A DNA stretch of 5,391 nt from Acidimicrobiia bacterium (GCA_025456165.1 JALOLI010000140.1:1-5391), one strand, 5' to 3'. Counted from the first letter of the stretch, positions 1 to 5,391 are shown. Notes: generated by a model from the sequence alone, not told the origin. A program made the numbers and translations.

Positions 1-726
1 GCATCGGCCGACTCCTTCACTGTGACCGGCCTGCCGGCCCCCGCCGACGAGTCGAACCTGGCCTGGCGGGCGGTGGCGGCAGCCCGGGCCGTCGCCAGTC
101 GCCCGTTATCGGCCGCCCTCACCCTGGACAAGCGCATCCCCCTCGCCGCCGGCCTCGGCGGCGGGAGCGCCGACGCCGCCGCCGCACTGGTGCTGGCCGG
201 TGCCTGGTTCGGGGTGAGCCTCGCCGACCGGGACCGGCTCGCCCCGGGCCTGGGGGCCGACGTGCCCTTCTGCCTCCTCGGGGGCACCGCCTGGATGGAG
301 GGCTACGGGGAGCGCCTCACCGCCCTTCCCCCGTTGCGCGGGTTCTGGCTGGCGGTGGCCGTGCCGCCGTTCGAGGTCCCGACCGGGGCTGCCTACTCGC
401 GCTGGGACGAGCTCGAAGGGCCCGATGGGCCGGCGGTGCCGGGGCGGGACCTGCCGCCGGAACTGCGGCCCTTCGAGCCTCTGGTCAACGACCTGGTGCC
501 CGCCGCCCTCTCACTGGCCCCGGGCCTGGGGGACTGGGCGGCCGACCTCCGCCGGCTCTGGGGACGGGCGCTGCTGATGTCGGGGAGCGGGCCGGCGCAC
601 TTCGCCCTGTTCCCCACGGCATCGGAGGCGGCGGCGGCGGCCGCGGCGGTCTCCGGGTCCCGGGGGGCCCGGGCCTGCCTCCCCTTGCCGCAGGGCTGGC
701 AGGTGCCCTCCGGTACACTGCCCTGA
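1..726 (+). CDS. ispE: 4-diphosphocytidyl-2-C-methyl-D-erythritol kinase, 5' partial
   Basis: IspE phosphorylates the 2-hydroxyl of CDP-methylerythritol with ATP, the fourth step of the cytosolic MEP route to IPP and DMAPP. The frame is open to the left edge, so the start lies outside the window; the GTG at 22 is only an internal codon. About 241 residues are visible, and by comparison with actinobacterial IspE roughly the first 50 are missing. Counting from the first base, the GHMP-kinase glycine loop PLAAGLGGGSADAA spans residues 47-60, GADVPF with the likely catalytic Asp spans 85-90, and the C-terminal GHMP motif MSGSGPAHFALF spans 193-204. An alanine run encoded by GCG/GCC repeats follows (about 625-650). 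The gene ends 8 nt before a tRNA-Gln gene, in the actinobacterial order ispE, tRNA-Gln, glmU, prs. The family assignment is secure from the motifs; the missing N-terminus cannot be judged. Confidence 0.95.
   Translation, partial: ASADSFTVTGLPAPADESNLAWRAVAAARAVASRPLSAALTLDKRIPLAAGLGGGSADAAAALVLAGAWFGVSLADRDRLAPGLGADVPFCLLGGTAWMEGYGERLTALPPLRGFWLAVAVPPFEVPTGAAYSRWDELEGPDGPAVPGRDLPPELRPFEPLVNDLVPAALSLAPGLGDWAADLRRLWGRALLMSGSGPAHFALFPTASEAAAAAAAVSGSRGARACLPLPQGWQVPSGTLP
714..719 (+). promoter_or_regulatory. Candidate -10 box for the tRNA-Gln gene
   Basis: TACACT fits the TAnnnT consensus for housekeeping sigma factors. It lies inside the last codons of ispE, so transcription would begin near 726 and give a leader of about 9 nt before the tRNA. 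No convincing -35 box is found at the usual distance: TTGCCG (685-690) is 23 nt away, which is too far. This is an inference from position and consensus only; the tRNA may instead be read from an upstream promoter. Confidence 0.35.
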
Positions 727-734
727 CCCCCTGT

Positions 735-806
735 TGGGGGGTGGTGTAATCGGCAGCACGCGGGGTTTTGGTCCCCGAAGAATGGGTTCGAGCCCTATCC
801 CCCCAG
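735..806 (+). tRNA. tRNA-Gln, anticodon UUG
   Basis: A 72-nt cloverleaf folds by hand. The acceptor stem is 735-741 with 799-805 (seven pairs), the D stem 744-747 with 756-759, and the anticodon stem 761-765 with 773-777. The anticodon TTG is at 768-770 in the loop TTTTGGT. The T stem is 782-786 with 794-798 (one G-U pair) around a TTCGAGC loop. The discriminator is G806. The 3' CCA is not encoded: CCCA follows, so CCA would be added after processing. The first acceptor pair is U1-A72, the known identity feature of bacterial tRNA-Gln charged indirectly by GluRS and the GatCAB amidotransferase, the usual actinobacterial route. The gene sits 8 nt after ispE and 25 nt before the glmU start codon with no terminator between, so a shared tRNA-mRNA transcript is likely. 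Confidence 0.95.
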
Positions 807-820
807 CCCAGACCCACCAC

Positions 821-828
821 GGGAGGAG
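821..828 (+). promoter_or_regulatory. Ribosome binding site for the glmU start at 832
   Basis: GGGAGGAG lies 3 nt before ATG 832 (GGAGG core 4 nt before) and is the best Shine-Dalgarno sequence between the tRNA and the conserved GlmU coding frame. It marks ATG 832 as the intended start, although that frame stops at 868-870. No comparable site precedes the in-frame ATG at 867. Confidence 0.75.
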
Positions 829-831
829 CGC

Positions 832-870
832 ATGAGCCTGCGGGCGATGCCGGCCGGGGCACCCGGATGA
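832..870 (+). other. 12-codon ORF overlapping an internal glmU ATG (ATGA)
   Basis: Starting at the strong ribosome binding site, this frame reads MSLRAMPAGAPG and then TGA. The stop overlaps the in-frame GlmU ATG at 867-869 as ATGA, a layout that can permit termination-reinitiation. It is most simply the stranded 5' end of glmU after a small deletion. As the sequence stands, however, it would act as a leader peptide coupled to an N-terminally truncated GlmU. Confidence 0.5.
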
Positions 871-2207
871 AGTCGGACCGGCCCAAGGTGCTCTTCAGCG
901 TCGCCGGGCGCCCTTTGCTGGCCTGGGTGCTCGACGCGGTCGCCGGCGCCGGGCCCGACGAGGTCGTGGTCGTGGTGGGCCACGGCGCCGCCGAGGTGCA
1001 ATCCGCGCTGCCTTCCGGCGTTCGGGGGGTGGTCCAGGAGCCGCAACTGGGCACCGGCCATGCCGTCATGACCGCCCTGGAGGCGATGGGCGAGGTCGGC
1101 GGCGACACCGTCCTCGTCGTCCCCGGCGACACCCCACTGCTGCAGACCGAGACCCTCCGGGCCCTGGTAGCGGCGCTTCCCGGCGCTCCGGCCGCGCTGC
1201 TGACCGCGGTGATGCCCGACCCGACCGGCTACGGCCGGGTGCTGCGGGAAGGCTCGAAGGTCGTCGGCATAGTCGAGCACCGCGATGCCACCACCGAGCA
1301 GCGAGGCATATCCGAGGTGGCCGTGTCCACCTACGCCTTCTCCGGCGCCGCTTTGGCCGGGGCGCTGGCCGGGCTGAGCCGGGGCAACGACCAGGGCGAG
1401 TACTACCTCACCGACGCGGTGGCGGCCCTGGCGGCGGGCGGCGAGGTGCGCGCCGTTGCGGTGGCCGACCCGGCCGAGGTGCAGGGGGTGAACTCGCACG
1501 AGCAGCTCGCCTCCGTGGCGGCCGTGGCCCGGGCCCGCCTCAACGCCTCCTGGATGGCGGCCGGGGTGGAGATGGTGGACCCCGGGCGGGTCTACATCGA
1601 TGCCGGCGTGACCCTGGAGGCGGGAGCCCGGCTCTACCCGGGGGTGCACCTGGAGGGCGGCACCACGGTGGCCGCCGGGGCGGAGGTGGGCCCCGACGTC
1701 TTCGCCGTGGACAGTGCCATCGGGCCGGGAGCGCGGGTTTGGTACTCGGTGCTGCGGGGGGCCGAGGTGGGGGAAGGCGCCCAGGTGGGCCCCTTCGCCA
1801 GCCTGCGGCCGGGCACGCGCCTGGAGGCCGGGGCCAAGGCGGGCACCTTCGTCGAGACCAAGGCCACCGTGGTGGGCCGGGGCAGCAAGGTGCCCCATCT
1901 CTCCTACATCGGCGACACCCTGATCGGGGAGGGCTCGAACATCGGCGCCGGCACCATCACCTGCAACTACGACGGGCGGGAGAAGCACCGCACCGTCATC
2001 GGCGACCGGGTGTTCATCGGGTCGGACACCATGCTGGTGGCCCCGGTCACCGTGGGCGACGACGCCGTCACCGGGGCCGGTTCGGTGATCACCCGCGACG
2101 TGGCGGCCGGGGCGCTGGCGGTGGAGCGCGCCGAGCAGCGCGAGGTGCCCGGCTACGCTGCCCGCAAGGCGAGACAGGCGCCCCGCAGGGTGCCCAAGAA
2201 GGAGTGA
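832..2207 (+). CDS. glmU: Bifunctional GlmU (GlcNAc-1-P uridyltransferase / GlcN-1-P acetyltransferase), apparent frameshift near the start
   Basis: GlmU acetylates glucosamine-1-phosphate with acetyl-CoA (C-terminal domain) and couples the product to UTP (N-terminal domain), making cytosolic UDP-GlcNAc for peptidoglycan. ATG 832 has a strong ribosome binding site and reads MSLRA, as expected, but its frame ends at TGA 868-870. The conserved frame resumes as AGRGTRMKSDRPKVL from 849 and runs to 2207. About 10 nt are missing between them, so the LAAGxGTRMK loop is incomplete. The largest uninterrupted in-frame CDS with a plausible start is 867-2207 (446 codons). Retained N-domain motifs are QLGTGHAV (near 1044), GDTPLL (Mg-ligand Asp at 1128), VEHRDAT (1272) and the Mg-ligand Asn in QGVNSHEQL (1491). 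The residue equal to E. coli Asn169 is Ala (1320-1322). The left-handed beta-helix half keeps all acetyltransferase residues I can map: Arg 1806, Lys 1860, His 1896, Tyr 1905, Asn 1938 and NYDG 1965. A TTG-initiated reading from 768 is rejected because it starts inside the tRNA. Confidence 0.9.
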
Positions 2208-2214
2208 ATCGCAA

Positions 2215-3186
2215 GTGGAACTGCCCGGCCGCAAGCGCATGATGCTCTTCTCGGGGTCGGCCAATCCGCCGCTGGCGGACGAGGTGGCCGGCCTGCTCGG
2301 CATTCCCGTCGGCGGGGTGGAGCGCTCCCACTTCGCCAACGGCGAGATCTACGTCCGCTTCACCGAGAGTGTCCGCGGCGCCGACTGCTTCGTGCTGCAG
2401 AGCCACAGCAAGCCGATCAACTTCCACATCATGGAGCAGCTGATCATGCTCGATGCCCTGCATCGGGCGTCGGCCAAGCGCATCACTGCGGTCGTGCCCT
2501 TCTACGGCTACGCCCGCCAGGACAAGAAGCACCTGGCCCGCGAGCCCATCACGGCGCGCCTCATGGCCGACCTGCTGATCGCCGCGGGGGCCGACCGCAT
2601 CGTGTCCATGGACCTGCACAGTGCCCAGATCCAGGGGTTCACCGTCAAGCCCTTCGACCACCTCACCGCCCTGCCCGTGTTTCTGGAGTATCTCCACTCC
2701 GCAGTCGGCAAGGACATGGTGATCGTTTCCCCCGACACCGGGCGGGTGCGCCTCGCCTCCCTCTACGCCCGGCACCTGGATGCCGGCGTGGCCTTCATCC
2801 ACAAGCGGCGCCGGCCCGACCTGCACAACGAATCCGCCGCCCTGCAGGTAGTGGGCGACGTCGCCGGCCTGCACGCCGTCATCGTGGACGACATGATCGA
2901 CACCGGGGGCACGGTGGTGGCCGCCGCCGAGTTGCTCCGCCAGGCCGGGGCCGTCAGCGTGCGGGCCCTGGCCACCCACGGCGTCCTGTCGCCTCCGGCG
3001 GCGGAACGCTTCGCCGACTGTGCCCTGGAGGAAGTGGTCATCACCAACACCCTGCCGGTGCCCCCCGACGCCGCCGGGCTGCCCAATCTGCGGGTGCTCT
3101 CGGTGGGCCCGATCCTGGCCGACGCCCTGCGCGCCATCTTCATCGAGGAGTCCGTCTCGGCCCTGTTCATGGGCGAGAACGCCTAG
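2215..3186 (+). CDS. prs: Ribose-phosphate pyrophosphokinase (PRPP synthetase, class I)
   Basis: This enzyme transfers pyrophosphate from ATP to ribose-5-phosphate, giving PRPP for purine, pyrimidine, NAD, His and Trp synthesis in the cytosol. The 323-residue length is normal for the family. The GTG start at 2215 is preferred: AAGGAG (2199-2204) lies 10 nt upstream, overlapping the glmU stop region, and the resulting N-terminus MELPGRKRMMLFSG aligns in length with actinobacterial homologues. ATG 2239 would be shorter. Visible motifs are FANGEIYVRF (40-49), the catalytic flexible-loop region FYGYARQDKKHLAREPIT (96-113), DLHSAQIQGFF-like segment (133-142), SPDTGRV (172-178), HKRRRPD with catalytic Lys197, and the PRPP loop VIVDDMIDTGGT (222-233). 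SPDxGRV, in place of SPDxGGV of Bacillus, is the actinobacterial form. The gene is 7 nt from glmU and surely co-transcribed with it. The usual downstream partners (rplY, pth) are absent; a convergent cluster follows. Confidence 0.97.
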   Translation: MELPGRKRMMLFSGSANPPLADEVAGLLGIPVGGVERSHFANGEIYVRFTESVRGADCFVLQSHSKPINFHIMEQLIMLDALHRASAKRITAVVPFYGYARQDKKHLAREPITARLMADLLIAAGADRIVSMDLHSAQIQGFTVKPFDHLTALPVFLEYLHSAVGKDMVIVSPDTGRVRLASLYARHLDAGVAFIHKRRRPDLHNESAALQVVGDVAGLHAVIVDDMIDTGGTVVAAAELLRQAGAVSVRALATHGVLSPPAAERFADCALEEVVITNTLPVPPDAAGLPNLRVLSVGPILADALRAIFIEESVSALFMGENA

Positions 3187-3208
3187 CCCCGACCCACCGT
3201 CTGGGGCT
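3185..3208. terminator. Possible bidirectional terminator hairpin between convergent genes
   Basis: AGCCCC (3185-3190) and GGGGCT (3203-3208) are perfect complements around a 12-nt loop. The stem overlaps the last two bases of the prs TAG and the last base of the opposing nitroreductase stop. The prs and nitroreductase coding regions are only 21 nt apart, so a shared terminator would have to be here. The stem is short, the loop is large and there is no T run on either side, so it does not meet the intrinsic-terminator pattern. Confidence 0.3.
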
Positions 3209-3801
3209 CAGGCCGCCGGGTGCCCCGCCGGGACGAGGTAGAGCGGCACGCAGCCTTCGGGCAGGCGCAGCAGGCGAGCCACTCCCTCAGGATCGTGCGC
3301 TCCCACCGGATAGGCCCACAGCCCCAGGGCCTCCGCCTGCAGCAGTACGTTCTGGGCAGCATGCCCCAGGCCCATGGCGAGGTAGCGATCGGCTCTCTCC
3401 GGGTAGCGGGCGGTGGTGCGGGCGGCTACCACGGCCAGCACGATCACCGCGCCGGCTCGGAGTAGGTGGTCGTCGTCGCGGGTGACCGAGCGCAGCGGGG
3501 CCCGCAGGTCGGCGGGATCGATCTCTTCGAGAGAGTGGGCGGCGCCGTCGTAGCGGAAGGCACCAGAGGGGGTGACGGCGTACACCTCATGCGGTCCGGT
3601 GTTGCCGGCGGTGGGGGTGGTGCGGCGCCCGTCGGGCCCGGTGACGCCGTGCGCCGCCCAGAGCAACTGGCCCAGCTCGCCGGGGGAGAGGGGAGCGCCG
3701 CTGAAGTCGCGACGGGAGCGGCGCCGGGCGAGCGCCGCCTCCACGGAAACGGGGCCGTCGATGCGGGGCGGGGGCAGCTGGGGTGCCGGCATGGGCTTCA
3801 T
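3208..3801 (-). CDS. SagB-type nitroreductase-family FMN oxidoreductase
   Basis: This 197-residue protein fits the nitroreductase fold in its SagB/ThcOx-like branch: FMN-dependent dehydrogenases, some of which oxidise azolines in peptide natural products. Motifs in order are the FMN-phosphate-binding start ALARRRSRRDFSGAPLS (23-39), LGQLLWAAHGVTG (43-55), TPTAGNTGPHEVYAV (62-76), FRYD (82-85), and GLGHAAQNVLLQAEALGLW (144-162) followed by VGAHDPEGV and PLYLVPAGHP. The start at 3801 overlaps the upstream gene's stop as ATGA and has no ribosome binding site of its own, so translation probably depends on that gene. A longer in-frame reading reaches 4128 but runs through the upstream coding region and has Arg/Pro/Gly-rich shadow composition. 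No signal peptide is seen. No cyclodehydratase or precursor peptide is visible nearby, so a peptide-modifying role is not supported here. The fold is clear; the substrate is unknown. Confidence 0.88.
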   Translation of the reverse strand: MKPMPAPQLPPPRIDGPVSVEAALARRRSRRDFSGAPLSPGELGQLLWAAHGVTGPDGRRTTPTAGNTGPHEVYAVTPSGAFRYDGAAHSLEEIDPADLRAPLRSVTRDDDHLLRAGAVIVLAVVAARTTARYPERADRYLAMGLGHAAQNVLLQAEALGLWAYPVGAHDPEGVARLLRLPEGCVPLYLVPAGHPAA

Positions 3802-4328
3802 CGTATGTCGCGGAAGAACCCGCCCAGGCCGCGGGTGCGCCGCCGCGACCTTTGGATCCCGGTTATCAGGGAGGCGGCCTCGGCTCCCCCGAGACTCCCC
3901 TTTTCCAGCAGGGCCTCGGCCACGGCCTCGACCGCTTGCCAGGTGCCGGGCAGCTCGAGCAGGCCGCCGGCCCGGTGGCGCAGCCACTCGAGGTAGGCCT
4001 CGTTCTCCCCGTCGCTTCGGGTGACGCGCCGGCCCAGGTCGGCCAGCGGCTCCAGGGCCCGGCCCCAGCCCTCGGGGGGCGCCCCACCGTCCCAGCAGGC
4101 CCGGGCCTCGCTGAGCAGGCCGGCCCACTGGGCCAGGATCTCCAGTTCCAGGCGGTGCCGGGCGGCGCTTCCCAGGTCCACCGGCCAGCGGCGGCCGCCG
4201 GTTTCGTCTTCGGCTGCCGGCTGCAGGGACAGCGCGCGCGGGGCACGGCCCTGGGCGTGGTGGGCCACGGCGAGGCCCGCCCTCCGGTAGGCGAGGCGGG
4301 TGCGCTCGCGGTCCTGTTCTGATGGCAT
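3798..4328 (-). CDS. Small protein resembling the FtsH (M41) peptidase domain, active site lost
   Basis: This 176-residue protein has no AAA+ domain and no membrane segment. I relate it to M41 because the N-terminal pattern RTRLAYRRAGLAVAHHAQGR (10-28, roughly) follows the family helix that normally reads YHEAGHAVxAxxLGR. Two later segments fit the M41 helical part: LELEILAQWAGLLSEARACW (60-79) resembles the stretch that contains A-G-x-x-A-E, and EAYLEWLRHRAGGLLELPGTW (109-129) precedes AVEAVAEALLEKGSLGGAEA. The zinc-binding H-E-A-G-H is R-R-A-G-L here (15-19), so proteolysis is not expected. ATG 4328 is chosen because GGAGGAGG lies just upstream and because the longer reading to 4502 runs antiparallel through low-information sequence overlapping yjbQ. 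The tail is basic (QRSRRRTRG, 159-167). The stop overlaps the nitroreductase start, which suggests a coupled pair. The family link is by eye and needs a profile search; the function is unknown. Confidence 0.72.
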   Translation of the reverse strand: MPSEQDRERTRLAYRRAGLAVAHHAQGRAPRALSLQPAAEDETGGRRWPVDLGSAARHRLELEILAQWAGLLSEARACWDGGAPPEGWGRALEPLADLGRRVTRSDGENEAYLEWLRHRAGGLLELPGTWQAVEAVAEALLEKGSLGGAEAASLITGIQRSRRRTRGLGGFFRDIR

Positions 4329-4332
4329 GCGA

Positions 4333-4340
4333 CCTCCTCC
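4333..4340 (-). promoter_or_regulatory. Ribosome binding site for the M41-like gene
   Basis: On the minus strand this reads GGAGGAGG. The 5' GGAGG is 7 nt from ATG 4328. It decides the start of this gene against the longer in-frame reading from 4502. Confidence 0.7.
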
Positions 4341-4380
4341 GGGAGACAGGCTAGGGCCGGCCGGGCACGCCGCGGGCGGC

Positions 4381-4800
4381 CTACTCCCCGATGACCTTGA
4401 CCAGCACCCGCTTGCGGCGCCGGCCGTCGAACTCGCCGTAGAAGATCTGCTCCCAGGGCCCGAAGTCGAGGCGCCCGCCGGTGACGGCCACGACCACCTC
4501 ACGCCCCATCACCTGGCGCTTGAGGTGGGCATCGGCGTTGTCCTCACCGGTGCGGTTGTGGTGGTAGCCGGCCACCGGCTCGTGGGGGGCGAGGCCTTCC
4601 AGCCAGACCTCGTAGTCGTGGTGCAGGCCGCTTTCGTCGTCGTTGATGAAGACGCTGGCGGTGATGTGCATGGCATTCACCAGGACGATGCCTTCCTGTA
4701 TCCCGCTGTCCCGCACCGCCTGCTCCACCTGTGGGGTGATGTTGAGGAAGCCCCGGCGGGCGGGGACCTCGAACCAGAGCTCCCGGCGATGGCTCTTCAT
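4381..4800 (-). CDS. YjbQ family protein (UPF0047, secondary thiamine-phosphate synthase type)
   Basis: This 139-residue protein is full length for the YjbQ/UPF0047 family: small, single-domain, cytosolic proteins, of which E. coli YjbQ has weak thiamine-phosphate synthase activity. The physiological role of the family is still unsettled. All hallmark segments are present: [13 protein letters not shown] (17-29), [15 protein letters not shown] (42-56), [14 protein letters not shown] (59-72), [16 protein letters not shown] (79-94) and [18 protein letters not shown] (109-126). His45, His60, His61 and the later His cluster form the expected conserved polar pocket. The ATG at 4800 has TGAGGAG (minus strand, 4805-4811) a few bases upstream. 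That site contains the stop codon of the preceding gene, only 8 nt away, so the two are co-transcribed and probably coupled. A 52-nt gap separates it from the M41-like gene downstream; no clear terminator or promoter is seen there. Confidence 0.95.
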   Translation of the reverse strand: MKSHRRELWFEVPARRGFLNITPQVEQAVRDSGIQEGIVLVNAMHITASVFINDDESGLHHDYEVWLEGLAPHEPVAGYHHNRTGEDNADAHLKRQVMGREVVVAVTGGRLDFGPWEQIFYGEFDGRRRKRVLVKVIGE

Positions 4801-4808
4801 GCCGCTCC

Positions 4809-5391
4809 TCAGGTCTCGACTTCCAGGCGACAGGCTCCCGAGTAGTTGTCATCGGCGGTGAGGACCACGGTGATGGTGGCCCCCGGCGGGATCGGTGTCG
4901 TCAGGGTGTCCAGGTCGAAGTCGGGGATGGCCACCTGGCCGTCGTCGCCGGCCACTGCCGTGGCCAGATCGGCGTAGAGCAGGGTGCCGACTTCGATGCT
5001 GAGCACGACCGTGGCCCCCGGATCGGTGGTGCCCTCCATGCCGTTCAGCAGCCGCTCACCGCTCTCCCAGCCGACGCTGCACGCCGAGAAGCGCGGCCCC
5101 TCCGGCGTGGTGTCGAAGATCGACTCGGCAGGGAAGGGTCCCAGGGGAAAGGCCTGACGGTTCATCGCGTTCGCCAGGCCGGTCTGGGTGGCGATGTCGG
5201 CTCCGCTGAGAATGGCGTAGGACCCGAGCCCGAGACTGGTCCCGTCGCTCTGGCACTGCAGGACGACGGCGGGAGTGTCGAGGGCCGGCGGCGGGTCCAC
5301 CGGGTCGAAATGGAACAGCGCCGGCGCCTCGGGGTCGCGGCTGCCGATCCATACGCCCGTGCTCGCGCCTGCGCCGTCGCCGGGGGGCGGA
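4809..5391 (-). CDS. Unrecognised protein, probably extracytoplasmic, N-terminus outside the window
   Basis: The minus-strand frame is open to the right edge, so the start is not seen; GTG 5300 is an internal codon rather than a supported start. About 193 C-terminal residues are visible. The first part is a Pro/Gly/Ala-rich stretch ([12 protein letters not shown], then [15 protein letters not shown]) like a linker. It leads into a domain rich in Thr, Val, Asp and Gly with alternating hydrophobics such as [17 protein letters not shown] and [11 protein letters not shown], consistent with beta structure. The visible part has three Cys (in LQCQS, FSACSV and GACRL), no Lys at all and many Asp/Glu. 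This composition suggests an exported or surface protein, but no signal peptide or lipobox can be checked because the 5' end is missing. I do not recognise a family. The gene is first of the visible minus-strand cluster, and its TGA lies inside the yjbQ ribosome binding site. Confidence 0.7.
   Translation of the reverse strand, partial: PPPGDGAGASTGVWIGSRDPEAPALFHFDPVDPPPALDTPAVVLQCQSDGTSLGLGSYAILSGADIATQTGLANAMNRQAFPLGPFPAESIFDTTPEGPRFSACSVGWESGERLLNGMEGTTDPGATVVLSIEVGTLLYADLATAVAGDDGQVAIPDFDLDTLTTPIPPGATITVVLTADDNYSGACRLEVET

Noticed and set aside
625..650. GCG/GCC triplet repeat as a possible regulatory or unstable repeat
   Set aside because: It codes in frame for an alanine run in the variable C-terminal part of IspE and is ordinary for this base composition.
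685..719. Full sigma70-type promoter with TTGCCG as -35
   Set aside because: The spacing to TACACT is 23 nt, too long; only the -10-like element is kept as a weak candidate.
768..831. TTG-initiated N-terminal extension of glmU starting inside the tRNA
   Set aside because: It would translate the tRNA anticodon arm onward, has no ribosome binding site and gives residues unlike any GlmU N-terminus; it exists only because the frame happens to be open.
795..2339. Long minus-strand open frame (514 codons) opposite glmU and the prs start
   Set aside because: It is rich in Gly, His, Arg and Ala with no recognisable motif, a typical antisense shadow of GC-rich coding DNA; the plus-strand genes have full family motifs.
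2089..2979. Minus-strand open frame (296 codons) opposite prs
   Set aside because: It has shadow composition (Gly, His, Val, Asp repeats) and lies entirely opposite conserved prs codons.
3208..3801. Azoline-forming peptide natural product cluster inferred from the SagB-type enzyme
   Set aside because: No cyclodehydratase (YcaO or E1-like) or short precursor peptide is visible in the window, so the enzyme family alone does not support it.
3466..3996. Plus-strand open frame over the nitroreductase and M41-like genes
   Set aside because: It has no family motif and a Gly/Arg-rich composition; the minus strand carries recognisable proteins with proper start and stop junctions.
4352..4380. Hairpin or terminator between yjbQ and the M41-like gene
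   Set aside because: Only a 4-bp GCCG/CGGC stem and a GGCCGGCC palindrome are found, both expected by chance in such GC-rich sequence, with no T run.
4300..4845. Plus-strand open frame opposite yjbQ
   Set aside because: It is the mirror of the YjbQ coding frame, and the minus strand carries all YjbQ motifs.

Overview
The window is GC-rich throughout and reads as a chromosomal segment of a member of Actinomycetota, probably an uncultivated or deep-branching lineage. Three things support this: codons are strongly biased to G/C in the third position; the order ispE, tRNA-Gln, glmU, prs is one I know from actinobacterial chromosomes; and the PRPP synthetase has the SPDxGRV form of its phosphate-binding segment, seen in Mycobacterium and Streptomyces. 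No mobile element, CRISPR array or phage signal was found.

Positions 1-3186 (plus strand) are a housekeeping block. It contains the 3' part of ispE (isoprenoid precursor synthesis, MEP pathway), a tRNA-Gln(UUG) gene, glmU (UDP-GlcNAc for peptidoglycan) and prs (PRPP for nucleotides, His and Trp). The genes are packed tightly. The tRNA starts 8 nt after the ispE stop, the glmU start lies 25 nt after the tRNA, and prs begins 7 nt after the glmU stop with its ribosome binding site touching that stop.

The main anomaly is at the 5' end of glmU. A well-placed ribosome binding site and ATG (832) open a frame that stops after 12 codons. The rest of GlmU, including G-R-G-T-R-M-K-S, continues in another frame. 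Compared with the family, about 10 nt are missing and the conserved nucleotide-binding loop is broken. The uridyltransferase domain also has Ala where a substrate-contacting Asn is expected, while the C-terminal acetyltransferase domain looks intact.

Positions 3208-5391 (minus strand) hold a compact co-directional cluster that converges on prs. In transcription order it contains an unrecognised, lysine-free, probably exported protein (5' end outside the window), a YjbQ/UPF0047 protein, a small protein resembling the FtsH (M41) peptidase domain but lacking the HExxH zinc site, and a SagB-type FMN nitroreductase. The last two genes overlap as ATGA, which suggests translational coupling. The clearest candidate for something undescribed is this pairing of a degenerate M41-like protein with a nitroreductase. 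Its function cannot be assigned from sequence alone.
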